DNA of 64,000 nt from Blautia caecimuris (GCF_024622975.1 NZ_JANJZT010000002.1:62001-126000), one strand, 5' to 3'. Numbered from the stretch's first letter, positions 54,194 through 63,269 are shown. The notes: generated by a model from the letters alone, not told the origin. Translations and numbers: made by a program.

Positions 54194-54196
54194 TAT
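54168..54196 (+). promoter_or_regulatory. Promoter of the riboswitch-controlled deaminase gene
   Basis: TTGACC (54168-54173), 17 bases, TAATAT (54191-54196). The start of transcription would then be near 54203, just before the riboswitch P1 stem. The -35 box overlaps the end of the GNAT gene. A better-looking TATAAT at 54202-54207 would start too late to include P1. Confidence 0.55.
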
Positions 54197-54207
54197 CATT
54201 ATATAAT

Positions 54208-54272
54208 AGCTTGTATAAGTTCGTAATGGGACGAGCGTTTCTACCAACTGCCTTAACAGTTGACTACAGGTT
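54208..54272 (+). promoter_or_regulatory. Purine-class riboswitch aptamer
   Basis: P1 pairs AGCTTGT with ACAGGTT. The junction is J1/2 ATAAG; P2 TTCG/CGAG with loop TAATGGGA; J2/3 GTTTCTACC; P3 AACTG/CAGTT; J3/1 GACT. GTTTCTACC and the C in J3/1 are the guanine-type core. The L2 and L3 loops differ from the usual GATATGG and CGTAAA patterns but keep a possible GG/CC kissing contact. Confidence 0.8.
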
Positions 54273-54315
54273 TCCGCAAAACCGGAAATCCCCTGTCTGC
54301 TGTTAGGGCTTTTTT
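54250..54315 (+). terminator. Riboswitch-controlled terminator
   Basis: GCCTTAACAG (54250-54259, part of the aptamer P3/L3) pairs fully with CTGTTAGGGC (54300-54309), one G-U included, followed by TTTTTT. An inner hairpin ACAGG-TTTCCG/CCGGAAA-CCCTGT stacks within it. Because it needs P3 and P1 bases, ligand binding to the aptamer should prevent it, giving an ON switch. Confidence 0.65.
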
Positions 54316-54340
54316 ATTCAGAAAATAGGAGGATCATATT

Positions 54341-55696
54341 ATGAGCAGCTTATGTATTAAAAATGCTTCTGTTATTGTAACCTGTGATGATCAGGATTCG
54401 GTTCTGGAAAATTCCAGTATTCTGATCGAAGACGGGGTTATCCGAAGCATCGGACAGCAGACTTTTTCCGCAGATGAAATTCTGGATGCTTCCGGATGTA
54501 TGGTTTATCCGGGACTTATCAACACCCATCACCACCTTTATCAGACTTTCAGCCGTAATCTGCCTCAGGTACAGAATATGGAACTGTTTGAATGGCTGAC
54601 CACACTTTATGAAATCTGGAAAAACCTTGACAGTTCTATTATTTATCACAGTTCCGTTACGGGTATGGGGGAATTATTAAAAACAGGCTGTACTACCTGT
54701 TTTGACCATCATTATGTCTTCCCGGGCGGCAGTTCTGTCTCTCTTCTGGAAGCTCAGTTTGAGGCGGCGCGGCAGCTTGGAATCCGCATGTATGCATCCA
54801 GGGGAAGTATGGATCTCAGTAAAAAGGACGGAGGCCTTCCCCCTGACAGTGTGGTTCAGTCAGTAGACGAAATCCTGAAAGATTCCAGAAACGCTGTGGA
54901 AAAGTTCCACAATCCGGCGCCTTTTTCCATGAATATGGTTGCCCTGGCTCCCTGCTCGCCTTTCAGCGCAGGGAAAGAGCTGTACCGGCAGTCTGCTCTT
55001 CTTGCCAGAGATCTGAGAGTCCGCCTTCACACCCATCTGTGCGAAACACTGGACGAAGAAAACTATGTTCTGGAAAAATACGGAAAGCGTCCTCTTTCCT
55101 ACATGGAAGAGCTTGGCTGGACAGGCAGCGACGTATGGTATGCACATGGCATCCATTTTAATGATGAAGAGCTTAAAATCCTTGCGGAAACAAAAACAGG
55201 AGTGGCTCACTGCCCCATTTCCAACATGAAGCTTTCCTCCGGGATCTGCCGTATCCCGGAAATGCTGAAGCTTGGAATCCCCGTGGGACTGGCAGTTGAC
55301 GGAAGCGCCAGCAATGACGGCTCCAATCTTCTGGAAGAGCTCCGTGTCGCCTATCTTCTTCACAGGCTGAATTCCAGCAGCCAGGCTCCTGACGGCTATG
55401 AGCTGCTGAAGCTTGCCACCAGGGGAAGCGCTGCTGTTCTTGGCCGCAGCGACATCGGTTCACTGGAGCCGGGTAAAGCAGGCGATCTTTTCCTTATACG
55501 GAAAAACCGTCTGGAGCTTGTAGGCGCAGACCTGGATCCAAAATCCATGCTGGGAACCGTAGGATTTAAGGGCGCTGTAGATTATACTGTTGTAAATGGG
55601 AAAATTGTTGTCAGAAACGGAAAGCTTACTGGAATTGACGAGGAAAAGGCTGTTTATGAAGGCAAAAGGGCTGTAAACGAATATCTGAACAGATAA
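54341..55696 (+). CDS. Probable 8-oxoguanine deaminase (amidohydrolase)
   Basis: A 451-residue metal-dependent deaminase of the TrzN/AtzB/guanine-deaminase superfamily. The metal ligands are HxH in LINTHHHLYQTFSRNLPQ (about 63-65), the next histidine in RLHTHLCETLDEE, WYAHGIHFND, and the catalytic Asp in LAVDGSASNDGSN. The HHHLYQTFSRNLPQVQNMELFEWLTTLYEIW segment closely resembles characterised 8-oxoguanine deaminases, which turn 8-oxoguanine to urate. RBS TAGGAGGA. A purine-class riboswitch in the leader supports a purine substrate; guanine remains an alternative. Confidence 0.85.
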   Translation: MSSLCIKNASVIVTCDDQDSVLENSSILIEDGVIRSIGQQTFSADEILDASGCMVYPGLINTHHHLYQTFSRNLPQVQNMELFEWLTTLYEIWKNLDSSIIYHSSVTGMGELLKTGCTTCFDHHYVFPGGSSVSLLEAQFEAARQLGIRMYASRGSMDLSKKDGGLPPDSVVQSVDEILKDSRNAVEKFHNPAPFSMNMVALAPCSPFSAGKELYRQSALLARDLRVRLHTHLCETLDEENYVLEKYGKRPLSYMEELGWTGSDVWYAHGIHFNDEELKILAETKTGVAHCPISNMKLSSGICRIPEMLKLGIPVGLAVDGSASNDGSNLLEELRVAYLLHRLNSSSQAPDGYELLKLATRGSAAVLGRSDIGSLEPGKAGDLFLIRKNRLELVGADLDPKSMLGTVGFKGAVDYTVVNGKIVVRNGKLTGIDEEKAVYEGKRAVNEYLNR

Positions 55697-55764
55697 AAAG
55701 TCCTCCTGGCTTTCCGGACAGGAGCAGAACATTTTACCTCAGCTCTTAACAGCAAGCCGCACAA

Positions 55765-55814
55765 AAAAGGTATTTCCAAACTGAAACAATGTCTGGAAAT
55801 ACCTTTTTATTTTT
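55765..55814. terminator. Bidirectional terminator between the deaminase and hydrogenase genes
   Basis: AAAGGTATTTCCA and TGGAAATACCTTT pair around about 15 bases, flanked by A and T runs. Confidence 0.9.
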
Positions 55815-55819
55815 ATGCT

Positions 55820-57181
55820 TTATTTATTACAGTAGGTTGTATGAAGAAGATGGTGCGCAATATGGCTGTTGGGCTCTTCCAGGAATTCTTCGTAAATCTT
55901 TTTGATCGCAGGATTTTCGTGAGATTTCCGGTAGGCCAGTTCTCTGTCATGGGCAAAGGTCGCAGCTCTTCTTGCCGCATAGGCCTCTTCTCTGTCTGTA
56001 TCCATAAGAAGCTTGGGCTGTCCGCCTCCGCTGACACAGCCCTCCGGGCAGGTCATCACTTCAATAAAATGAAGATCCAGCGTACCGTTCTTTACTGCTT
56101 CCAGCACAGGAACCACATTTTTCAGTCCTGTGACAACACCAACTTTCAGATCCAGGTCTCCCACTTTTATCACAGAAGTACGGAAGCCCTCTGTACCGCG
56201 GACTGCTGTCACTTCCAGATCCGGGATCGGCTGTCCGGTCACAAGCTCATAACCGGTACGAATGGCTGCCTCCATAACGCCGCCGGTAACGCCGAAAATA
56301 GTTCCCGCGCCTGTATAAAGACCAAGAGGCTGGTCAAACTCCTGCTCATCAAGAGCCTCCCAGTCAATTCCCATATCCTTAATAAGCCATGCCAGATCTC
56401 TTGTTGTAATGGCAGCATCTACATCACGGAATCCACTGTCTTTCATTTCCGGACGTTCGCTTTCAAACTCCTTGCAGGTACATGGCATTACAGAAACGCT
56501 GTAAATATCCTTACCTTCTCTGCCTTCCAGCTGCGCTCCGTAAGTTTTAAAAATCGCTCCTCCGATCTGCTGTGGACTTTTCGCGGAAGATAAATGATCT
56601 TTAAGCTCCGGATAATTATCCTCCAGGAATTTTACCCAGGCCGGACAGCAGGAAGTAAACATAGGAAGAACGCCTCCCTCTGTCACACGTTTTACAAGCT
56701 CTGTTCCCTCTTCCATAATAGTTACGTCCGCCGGGAAGTTGGTATCGTATACCCGGTCAAAGCCAAGAGCATGAAGAGCTGCGGATAATTTTCCCGGAGT
56801 AAGGGTTCCAAGCTCTGCGCCAAATTCCTCTGCAATGGCAACCCGCACTGCCGGAGCACACTGCACAATGGTGAATCTGTTTTTGTCTGCAAGAGCTGCC
56901 TTCACCTCGTTCAGGTGGCAGACTGCATGAGCTGCAAAAAGCGGCTCCTGAACGGAATCCGGAATATTTCTTTCTTTTTTTACTCTTTCGTATGCGTCTT
57001 TTCCATGGGTCAGTACAGAAACATAGGATTTACATTTCTGCACGCACTGACCGCACATCACGCATCTGTCTGTATCAATGGTCTGCGGTTTTCCCTGCTC
57101 TCCCACAATGGCATAGGCAGGACAGACCTCTGCGCATTCACGGCAGCCGGTACAGATATTCTGATCAATTGCTACTATCAT
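55820..57181 (-). CDS. hydA2: [FeFe] hydrogenase of HydA2 type
   Basis: A 453-residue hydrogenase. Two N-terminal 4Fe-4S sites (CTGCRECAEVCP, CVMCGQCVQKC) lead to the H-cluster domain with L1 TSCCPAWVKF, L2 MPCTCKEFESE and L3 EVMTCPEGCVSGGGQP. The cysteines that hold the H-cluster are all present. L3 has CPEGC instead of the usual CPGGC. Length and layout match the HydA2 subunit of hydrogen-dependent CO2 reductase. It is the last gene of the fdhF-hycB-hycB-hydA operon, which supports that role. Confidence 0.93.
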   Translation of the reverse strand: MIVAIDQNICTGCRECAEVCPAYAIVGEQGKPQTIDTDRCVMCGQCVQKCKSYVSVLTHGKDAYERVKKERNIPDSVQEPLFAAHAVCHLNEVKAALADKNRFTIVQCAPAVRVAIAEEFGAELGTLTPGKLSAALHALGFDRVYDTNFPADVTIMEEGTELVKRVTEGGVLPMFTSCCPAWVKFLEDNYPELKDHLSSAKSPQQIGGAIFKTYGAQLEGREGKDIYSVSVMPCTCKEFESERPEMKDSGFRDVDAAITTRDLAWLIKDMGIDWEALDEQEFDQPLGLYTGAGTIFGVTGGVMEAAIRTGYELVTGQPIPDLEVTAVRGTEGFRTSVIKVGDLDLKVGVVTGLKNVVPVLEAVKNGTLDLHFIEVMTCPEGCVSGGGQPKLLMDTDREEAYAARRAATFAHDRELAYRKSHENPAIKKIYEEFLEEPNSHIAHHLLHTTYCNK

Positions 57182-57196
57182 GAATTTTGTCCTCCC

Positions 57197-57760
57197 TTAT
57201 CTCCAGTTTTTTGTCAGAAGCAGAGCCTCTGCCGCCCTGATATTTTTTTCTTCTCTTTCTGCCTCAGGATCTACCAGACGGAGCGCCTGATGAGGACAGA
57301 CACGGACACAGGCCGGACCTCCCTCAATTCCCTCGCAGAGATCACATTTGGATGCAAAAACCTTTGGTTCCGAAGACATTGCCTGGCCCACCAGACGTCC
57401 GTCCCTGGCATAAGGAAGAAGGGCGATCGCCCCAAAAGGACAGGCCTGCATACAGTCTTTACATCCGATACATTTTTCCGCATCCACGATCACCTGATGG
57501 TCAATGCGGCTGATCGCGCCTTTTGTACAGGCATTCAGGCAGGGAGCATCCTCACAGTGCTTACACTGGATGGGCATACAGCCCTGCTCAAATTTTGTAA
57601 GAAACAGTCTTGGAGTTACGGGAACCGTTACGGTTCCCACTGTTTTTCCAAGGTGATTGCTCTTACGGTTATGAACGGTGAAGCAGGCAAGCTCACAGGC
57701 CTTGCAGCCTGTGCATTTTGTACTGTCGCCCACCACAAAGGATCCGATTTCTTTTTTCAT
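57197..57760 (-). CDS. HycB-like ferredoxin subunit
   Basis: A 187-residue polyferredoxin with four 4Fe-4S sites: CTGCKACELACF, CKHCEDAPCLNAC, CIGCKDCMQACPFGA, and CDLCEGIEGGPACVRVCP. These are the typical HycB/HydN order. It should carry electrons between the formate dehydrogenase and the hydrogenase subunit. It lies 12 bases after the related gene and 15 before hydA2. Confidence 0.93.
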   Translation of the reverse strand: MKKEIGSFVVGDSTKCTGCKACELACFTVHNRKSNHLGKTVGTVTVPVTPRLFLTKFEQGCMPIQCKHCEDAPCLNACTKGAISRIDHQVIVDAEKCIGCKDCMQACPFGAIALLPYARDGRLVGQAMSSEPKVFASKCDLCEGIEGGPACVRVCPHQALRLVDPEAEREEKNIRAAEALLLTKNWR

Positions 57761-57772
57761 TTCTATGTCCTC

Positions 57773-58312
57773 CTATTCCTGTGGGTGCGTTTCCAGATAT
57801 GCGTTTCTTGCCGCTTCTGCTCTCTTACGCTCCATGGCGTCTCCAAGCTCATCCTCTGTCACAAGAGTCAGAGCTTCTGTAGGACAGACTCTCACGCAAG
57901 CCGGGCCTCCGGAAAATCCGTAACAGAGATCACATTTATTTGCCACTTTTTTCTCTGTTCCGTCTGCCTGGAATTTTCCGGTCTGGACTGTCATATTGAT
58001 AGCGCCGAAAGGACAGGCATCCATACAGGATTTACAGCCCATGCATTTTTCTGTATCAATGACAATACAGTGATCCTTCTGGGAAATAGCCCCAACCGGA
58101 CACACTGCCATACAGGCAGGATTTTCACAATGCTTGCACTGCACCGGAACACTTAAATTCGCTGTTTTTACCATATGAAGCTTCGGATTAAAGCTGTAGG
58201 AATCCGGATCCACCTCAAAGATATGCTTTCCCTCATGGGCAACCACACAGCCGATCATGCAGGTACGGCAGCCGATACAAAGGTCAGGGTTTCCTTTCAC
58301 AAAGTAATTCAT
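57773..58312 (-). CDS. HycB-like ferredoxin subunit
   Basis: A 179-residue polyferredoxin with the same four cluster sites (CIGCRTCMIGCV, CKHCENPACMAVC, CMGCKSCMDACPFGA, CDLCYGFSGGPACVRVCP). It is clearly a paralogue of the next gene. Its ATG overlaps the fdhF stop (ATGA), so the two are made together and the subunit probably docks directly on FdhF. Confidence 0.93.
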   Translation of the reverse strand: MNYFVKGNPDLCIGCRTCMIGCVVAHEGKHIFEVDPDSYSFNPKLHMVKTANLSVPVQCKHCENPACMAVCPVGAISQKDHCIVIDTEKCMGCKSCMDACPFGAINMTVQTGKFQADGTEKKVANKCDLCYGFSGGPACVRVCPTEALTLVTEDELGDAMERKRAEAARNAYLETHPQE

Positions 58313-60498
58313 GCTTTTGCCCCCTTTCCTGTATCAATGCCCATCTGCGCACGGATATCGTCATACAGCTCCATAACATGGCGCTCCGCCCACTGCTGGT
58401 CTTCGATCTTTTCTACACGGCAGGCACAGTATTTGTACTCGGGCGTATTGCTGATGGGATCAAGCTTGGCTGTTGTCAGCTCATTGCAGGCTCCGATCCA
58501 CCACTGGTAGGTCATGTAGGTTGCACCCGGTTTTACACGGTCCGTAGGAAGACACCGTGTAATACAGTAGCCTCTCTTGGAAAGGATCTTCACAAGCTCG
58601 CCCTTTTTCAGGTTCATTTTCTCGCAGTCCTCTGTATTCATCTGAACCCATCCCGGTTCATCCTCCAGATTACGGAGAGTACGGCAGTTTCCTGTCATAG
58701 TACGCACAGAATAATGACCTACTTCGCGGACAGTGGAAAGAGTCATTGGATACTGGTCGTTTTCCAGCTCTACCGGCGGATGCCAGTCAGTGCCGTAAAA
58801 CAGAGCCTTATGATCCTTTGTTGCAAAAATTCCGTCCTTATGGAGATACGGTGTTCCCTTATCCTCCATGGATTTGTCCCGGCAGGGCCACTGAACGCCG
58901 CCGTATTTTTCAATTTTTTCGTAAGTAGCGCCTGTAAAGCTTGGACAGAGGTCGATCATTTCATTCCAGATCTCTTCTGTATTTTTGTAATTCATTGGAT
59001 ATCCCATGGCTGTGGAAATATCTGCAATGATCTGCCAGTCCGGACGCATATCTCCTTCCGGCTCGATCAGCTTGCGCACTCTCTGGAAGCCACGGTCCGC
59101 ACAGGTATAAATACCTTCGTTTTCACCCCAGGCAGTAGCCGGAAGGATTACATCCGCATAAAGCCCGGTCTTATTCATATAGATATCCTGCATTACCACA
59201 AAATCACATTTGTCCAGAGCCTCGCGGACCTCTGCAAGGTCAGGATCGGACTGAGCCGGATCTTCTCCGAATATGTAGTATGCGTGGATTCTCTTCTTTT
59301 CTTCCTTCTCATGAAGGATTCTGTGAGGCACATGAGTGATCGGGCAGCCAACCTGATCAGAAAGAGGAACGCCCCATGCTTTTTCAAATTTTTCGCGGAT
59401 TTCCGGAACGGTTACATTCTGATAGCCCGGATAGGAGTTTGGAAGAGCTCCCATGTCGCAGGCTCCCTGCACGTTGTTCTGTCCGCGGACCGGACCGATG
59501 CCCATGGACGGGCCGCCGAAGTTTCCGGTCATCAGCGCAAGGTTGGCAAGTCCCTTCACAACGTCTACTGCCTGTGTAAACTGACAGACTCCCATACCAT
59601 AAAGAATCATGGCCGGTTTGGTGGTTGCGTACACTCTTGCTGCCCTGCGAATGGTTTCTGCCGGAATATGCGTAATAGGCTCTGCATATTCCGGAGTGTA
59701 TTTTTCTATTACTTTCAGGAATTCGTCAAATCCCTTCGTGTGTTCATCAATAAACTTTTTATCTGCAAGACCTTCATTCCAGATCACATTTGCCATGGCA
59801 TTTACAAGAGCAAGGTTAGAACCGCCCTTAAGCTGCAGATGAATATCTGAAATACGTGCGGTCTCCGTCACGCGGGGATCTGCACAGATGATCTTCATTC
59901 CCTTTTGTTTTCCCCTTACAATACGTCTTGCCACAATAGGGTGGGAATCTGCTCCGTTATAGCCGAAGCAAAGTAAACAGCCTGCATCCTCGATCTCCGG
60001 GATGCCCATTGACATTGCGCCTGAACCTAAAGAATACAGTAGACCCGCTACCGAAGGCGCATGTCATATTCGGGCGCAGTGATCGACGTTGTTGGTGCCG
60101 ATGCACGCGCGCATAAATTTCTGCATCAGATAATTGGCCTCGTTTCCTGCTCCTCTGGCAGAGCCTGTTCCCATAATGGAATCCGGACCGAATTTTTCTT
60201 TGATTTCCCCAAGACGTTTCGCTACATAGGAAATTGCTTCCTCCCAGGAAACCTCTACAAGGGGTGATTTTTTTCCGCCTTTACGGATCATCGGTTTACG
60301 AAGACGTTTCGTAAGAATCTGGGGATCATTAAGATAATCCCAGCCGTAATGACCTTTCAGACAGAGGGTTCCCGCATTGGTTCTTCCGTCTGCAGGGACT
60401 GCTTCCACAATCTTGTTTGCATCTGTATCGACTGTGAACATAATCTGGCAGCCTGCTCCGCAATACGCGCAGGTTGTCTGGACTTGTTTTAAAGCCAT
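58309..60498 (-). CDS. fdhF: Formate dehydrogenase H, a selenoprotein
   Basis: A 729-residue molybdenum (or tungsten) bis-MGD formate dehydrogenase. One 4Fe-4S site (CAYCGAGC...CLKGHYG) starts the protein. The reading frame contains a TGA at 60064-60066, codon 145, in VDHCARI-U-HAPSVAGLL, exactly the Sec position of E. coli FdhF (VDCCARV-U-HGPSVAGL). The frame then continues open to 58309 with SMGIPEIEDAG, GANPQN-like FGEDPAQSDPDL and a C-terminal MopB dinucleotide domain. RBS AGGAGGG. Without Sec reading the gene appears as two false ORFs. Confidence 0.97.
60016..60066 (-). promoter_or_regulatory. SECIS hairpin of fdhF
   Basis: After the TGA (minus strand) a stem TGCGCCT/AGGCGCA (perfect, 7 bp) encloses an apical hairpin GTAG-CGGGT-CTAC. 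The GG(T) apical loop resembles the E. coli fdhF SECIS loop that SelB binds. Confidence 0.75.
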
Positions 60499-60596
60499 AC
60501 TTGTTCCCTCCTAACATAAAAATATATGATGTCTGTTATCCCTGAGATAACTGCTTCTGCATTTTCATATGCAAAAGCTGATGAATCTTCGTTTAT

Positions 60597-60625
60597 ATTT
60601 TAACATTGTTAATTTTTATTTACAA
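60597..60625 (-). promoter_or_regulatory. fdhF promoter with overlapping palindrome
   Basis: On the minus strand TTGTAA, 17 bases, TAAAAT. The palindrome TTAACATTGTTAA (60600-60612) covers the -10 box and spacer, an arrangement fit for a repressor operator. Confidence 0.6.
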
Positions 60626-60677
60626 GAATCCAGCTCTATTTTTTGTACAAAACAGCCAAATTCTTTTTTCTTTAACC

Positions 60678-61196
60678 TTAATCTTTGTTAGTTTGAACTA
60701 TTTTTATCAGAATTTCTGTGCATTTCTCTGTTTCATGGAAACCAAACACCGGAACTCCCGGAATTTTAAGCTCTGTGTCTGTCACAAGTCCCAGTAAAGT
60801 ATCCGGCCTGCAGACACTTTTATGGGAAATTTCTCCTCTCACCAGCTCAAACTTGGGATAATCAGAATCCTTCATCCCCTCCAGAAGAATAATATCCGCC
60901 TCCGGAAAAAATTCTGCCAGCTCCTCCGCCCGGACATCCTGCTGCTGTTTCACCACCTGCCACTGTCCGGAGGAAAAAATACAGGTTCCGTAAGCGCCTG
61001 CCTGACGCATCCGGTAAGTGTCCGTTCCCTCCCGGTCCGCCTGAAATTCATGACCGTCATGCTTGATCACAGCCACCCGGTATCCCTGTCCGGCAAGTTC
61101 GGAAATCAGCTTTTCCATAAAAGTAGTCTTGCCGGAATTTTTTACTCCGCTGACTGCTGCAATAAAAGGTTTTCCCGTTCTTTTTACAGCATCCAT
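60678..61196 (-). CDS. mobB: Molybdopterin-guanine dinucleotide biosynthesis protein B
   Basis: A 172-residue P-loop GTPase (GVKNSGKTTFMEKLI; D in KHDGHEF; LEGMKDSDYPKFELVR). It helps MobA in making the bis-MGD cofactor needed by FdhF. Its start overlaps the MoeA gene end by 13 bases, so it is one operon. Confidence 0.92.
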   Translation of the reverse strand: MDAVKRTGKPFIAAVSGVKNSGKTTFMEKLISELAGQGYRVAVIKHDGHEFQADREGTDTYRMRQAGAYGTCIFSSGQWQVVKQQQDVRAEELAEFFPEADIILLEGMKDSDYPKFELVRGEISHKSVCRPDTLLGLVTDTELKIPGVPVFGFHETEKCTEILIKIVQTNKD

Positions 61197-62395
61197 ACAG
61201 CCACCTGCTCTCCGGCTTTTACATTTTCCCTGCCCGCCGGGATATCCAGAAGGCAGTTGCAGCCCCGCAAAGTTCCGATTGCGCCTGAAGAAAAAATCCC
61301 CTGTGGAAAAGAAACCTTCCCATTCTTATACACAGCCCTCACAAACCTGCGGACTTTACATCTTTTTTCAAAGTCCACTTCCATGATCCCTCTTCTCATT
61401 TCCATAGCAAAGGCAGGATCTCCGGTCATGGCTTCCAGCGCAGGACGCAAAAGCAGTTCCAGATTTGCCATGGCACCAAAGGGATTTCCGGACAGGGAAA
61501 GGATCAGAGTTTTCCCGTATACGGAAAAAATAGTAGGGGTCCCGGGCTGAAGCCGGATCCTCCAGAATATTTTTTCTGCTCCAAGGATTTCCAGGGCTCC
61601 GTGAAGAATATCTTTTTTTCCTACAGAGACACCGCCGGTGGTAACAATGATATCCGCATCCTCTGCCGCTTTTTTCAGTTCTGCTGCCAGACCTGCCTCA
61701 CTGTCTGCACAATGAGACACTGATTCCGGCTTCACTCCAAGCTCACGAAGCCGGGAAGAAACCATCATCCCATTGGAATCATAGATTTTTCCCGGTTTCA
61801 GAGGATTTCCCGGCTGGCAGAGTTCATCTCCTGTGGTAAGCACGCGGATCACCGGTTTCCGGTAAACAGCCACCTCTGTACGCCCGATACCGGACAGGAT
61901 CCCCTGCTCTGCAAAAGTAATTCTGGAACCTTTTGCCAGAAGAAGCGAATTCTTTTTATAATCTTCGCCCTGAAAGCAATAATTGTCCCATGGCTTCTGA
62001 CTTTTATTAACTTTTACAGTTTCTTCCCCGCAGTCTGTATCCTCCTGCTTTACCGCAGTATCTGCCCCTTCCGGAAAAGGAGCTCCTGTCATGATCCGGT
62101 ATGCTTCTCCTGGTTTTATGGAAAAAGCCCCTCCATTATCTCCTGCATAAATGCAGCCTGCCACCTTCAGAACCGCAGGATTTCCCCTGACCGCTCCCCG
62201 GATATCCTCAGAGCGCACCGCATACCCGTCTACCGGTGATCTTGGAAACGGAGGATTGTCCAGCTCTGCATAAATATTCTCTGCAAGACAAAATCCATTG
62301 GCTTCCTCCACCTTTACTTTTTTTGTATCTGTAATCCTGTCTGCCCGTTTCAGAATTTCCTCCAGGGCATTTTCCAGCAAAATTCCCTCAATCAT
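61184..62395 (-). CDS. moeA: Molybdopterin molybdenumtransferase
   Basis: A 403-residue MoeA protein that inserts molybdate into adenylylated molybdopterin. Typical are NPPFPRSPVDGYAVRSEDI, GEAYRIMTGAPFPEGADTAV, TTGDELCQPGNPLKPGKIYDSN, TTGGVSVGKKDILH and LSGNPFGAMANLELL. It overlaps mobA by 4 bases and mobB by 13. The domain IV tail is short but normal. Confidence 0.94.
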   Translation of the reverse strand: MIEGILLENALEEILKRADRITDTKKVKVEEANGFCLAENIYAELDNPPFPRSPVDGYAVRSEDIRGAVRGNPAVLKVAGCIYAGDNGGAFSIKPGEAYRIMTGAPFPEGADTAVKQEDTDCGEETVKVNKSQKPWDNYCFQGEDYKKNSLLLAKGSRITFAEQGILSGIGRTEVAVYRKPVIRVLTTGDELCQPGNPLKPGKIYDSNGMMVSSRLRELGVKPESVSHCADSEAGLAAELKKAAEDADIIVTTGGVSVGKKDILHGALEILGAEKIFWRIRLQPGTPTIFSVYGKTLILSLSGNPFGAMANLELLLRPALEAMTGDPAFAMEMRRGIMEVDFEKRCKVRRFVRAVYKNGKVSFPQGIFSSGAIGTLRGCNCLLDIPAGRENVKAGEQVAVWML

Positions 62396-63096
62396 TTCAC
62401 CTTCCCCTTTTCCATGTATGCTAAAAGCTCCCTATAATCTTCCGGAGTATTGATATTTCTCATCTTCCACTCCTCTGCGGATGTCCGGAAGGTATCGAAT
62501 CCCCATGCATCAAGAACCCGAAACACCGGAGCAGAAGCCTTCTCTATCTGTTCTCCAATACAATCAGCCATGCAGACGGGATAAATCCCCATCAAAGGCT
62601 CTGTCCGTTCTCCGTGAACAAGCAGAAGAGGTTTCCCGGAATTGCCACCCTCTCTGCCATTCCCAAAGCTTCCGGCATTTTCAGAAGCAGCTGCGCCTAA
62701 GCTGTTCTCATGAGCAAGAAGCAGCTCCTCCAGCGTTTCCTCCGGAAACTGAGGCACATCCACCGGAAGCACCAGACAATAGGGTGTGTCCATTGCCTTC
62801 ATACAGGCATGGAGCCCGCCTAAAGGCCCCCGTTCCCGGTAAATATCAGGAACCATTTGAATATGTATGCTGCTTTTTACTGTTCCATTCCGGAAAGCAT
62901 CCGCTCCTGCAGCGTGAACGGAAACATAAACCTTATGGATTCCCAACTTCTCGGCTTTTTTTATCTGACAGGAAAGAAAACTATCTCCATCCAGAAGAAG
63001 TTCTGCCTTATCCTCTCCCATGCGGCTGCTTTTTCCGCCTGCCAGAAGGAGAAGGGAATAAAGCTCTGCCCTGCCTGTTTTCTGCTTTTCTGCCAC
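62392..63096 (-). CDS. mobA: Molybdenum cofactor guanylyltransferase
   Basis: A 234-residue nucleotidyltransferase with LLLAGGKSSRMGEDKAELLLDG (GMP-transfer loop), PDIYRERGPLGGLHACMKA and the metal Asp in LVLPVDVPQ. It adds GMP to molybdopterin. The start is a GTG with AAAGGTGATG about 10 bases upstream. It is the first gene of mobA-moeA-mobB, just upstream of fdhF. Confidence 0.9.
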   Translation of the reverse strand: MAEKQKTGRAELYSLLLLAGGKSSRMGEDKAELLLDGDSFLSCQIKKAEKLGIHKVYVSVHAAGADAFRNGTVKSSIHIQMVPDIYRERGPLGGLHACMKAMDTPYCLVLPVDVPQFPEETLEELLLAHENSLGAAASENAGSFGNGREGGNSGKPLLLVHGERTEPLMGIYPVCMADCIGEQIEKASAPVFRVLDAWGFDTFRTSAEEWKMRNINTPEDYRELLAYMEKGKVK

Positions 63097-63242
63097 AGTA
63101 TTACATCACCTTTGCTTATAAATCTGTGTATTCCGTTTATCTGTCTGTACACAGATCCTGTTTATCTTTCCAGTATAAAACTTTTTTTCGGGCATGTATA
63201 CAGATAATTTCTGTTTTTTAAGTGTATTCTCCAAAACAAACA

Positions 63243-63269
63243 GCGGTCAGCCTTTCAAAGACTAACCGC
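63243..63269 (-). terminator. Terminator after the MerR gene
   Basis: On the minus strand GCGGTTAGTC and GGCTGACCGC pair (with G-U pairs) around TTTGAAA, followed by TGTTTGTTTT. Confidence 0.7.

Noticed and set aside
56915-58156. A 413-codon open frame on the plus strand
   Set aside because: It is antisense to the hydrogenase and HycB genes, is very Cys/His-rich without family motifs, and has no ribosome site.
58378-59850. A 490-codon open frame on the plus strand
   Set aside because: It is antisense to fdhF, and its composition is a mirror of the real gene.
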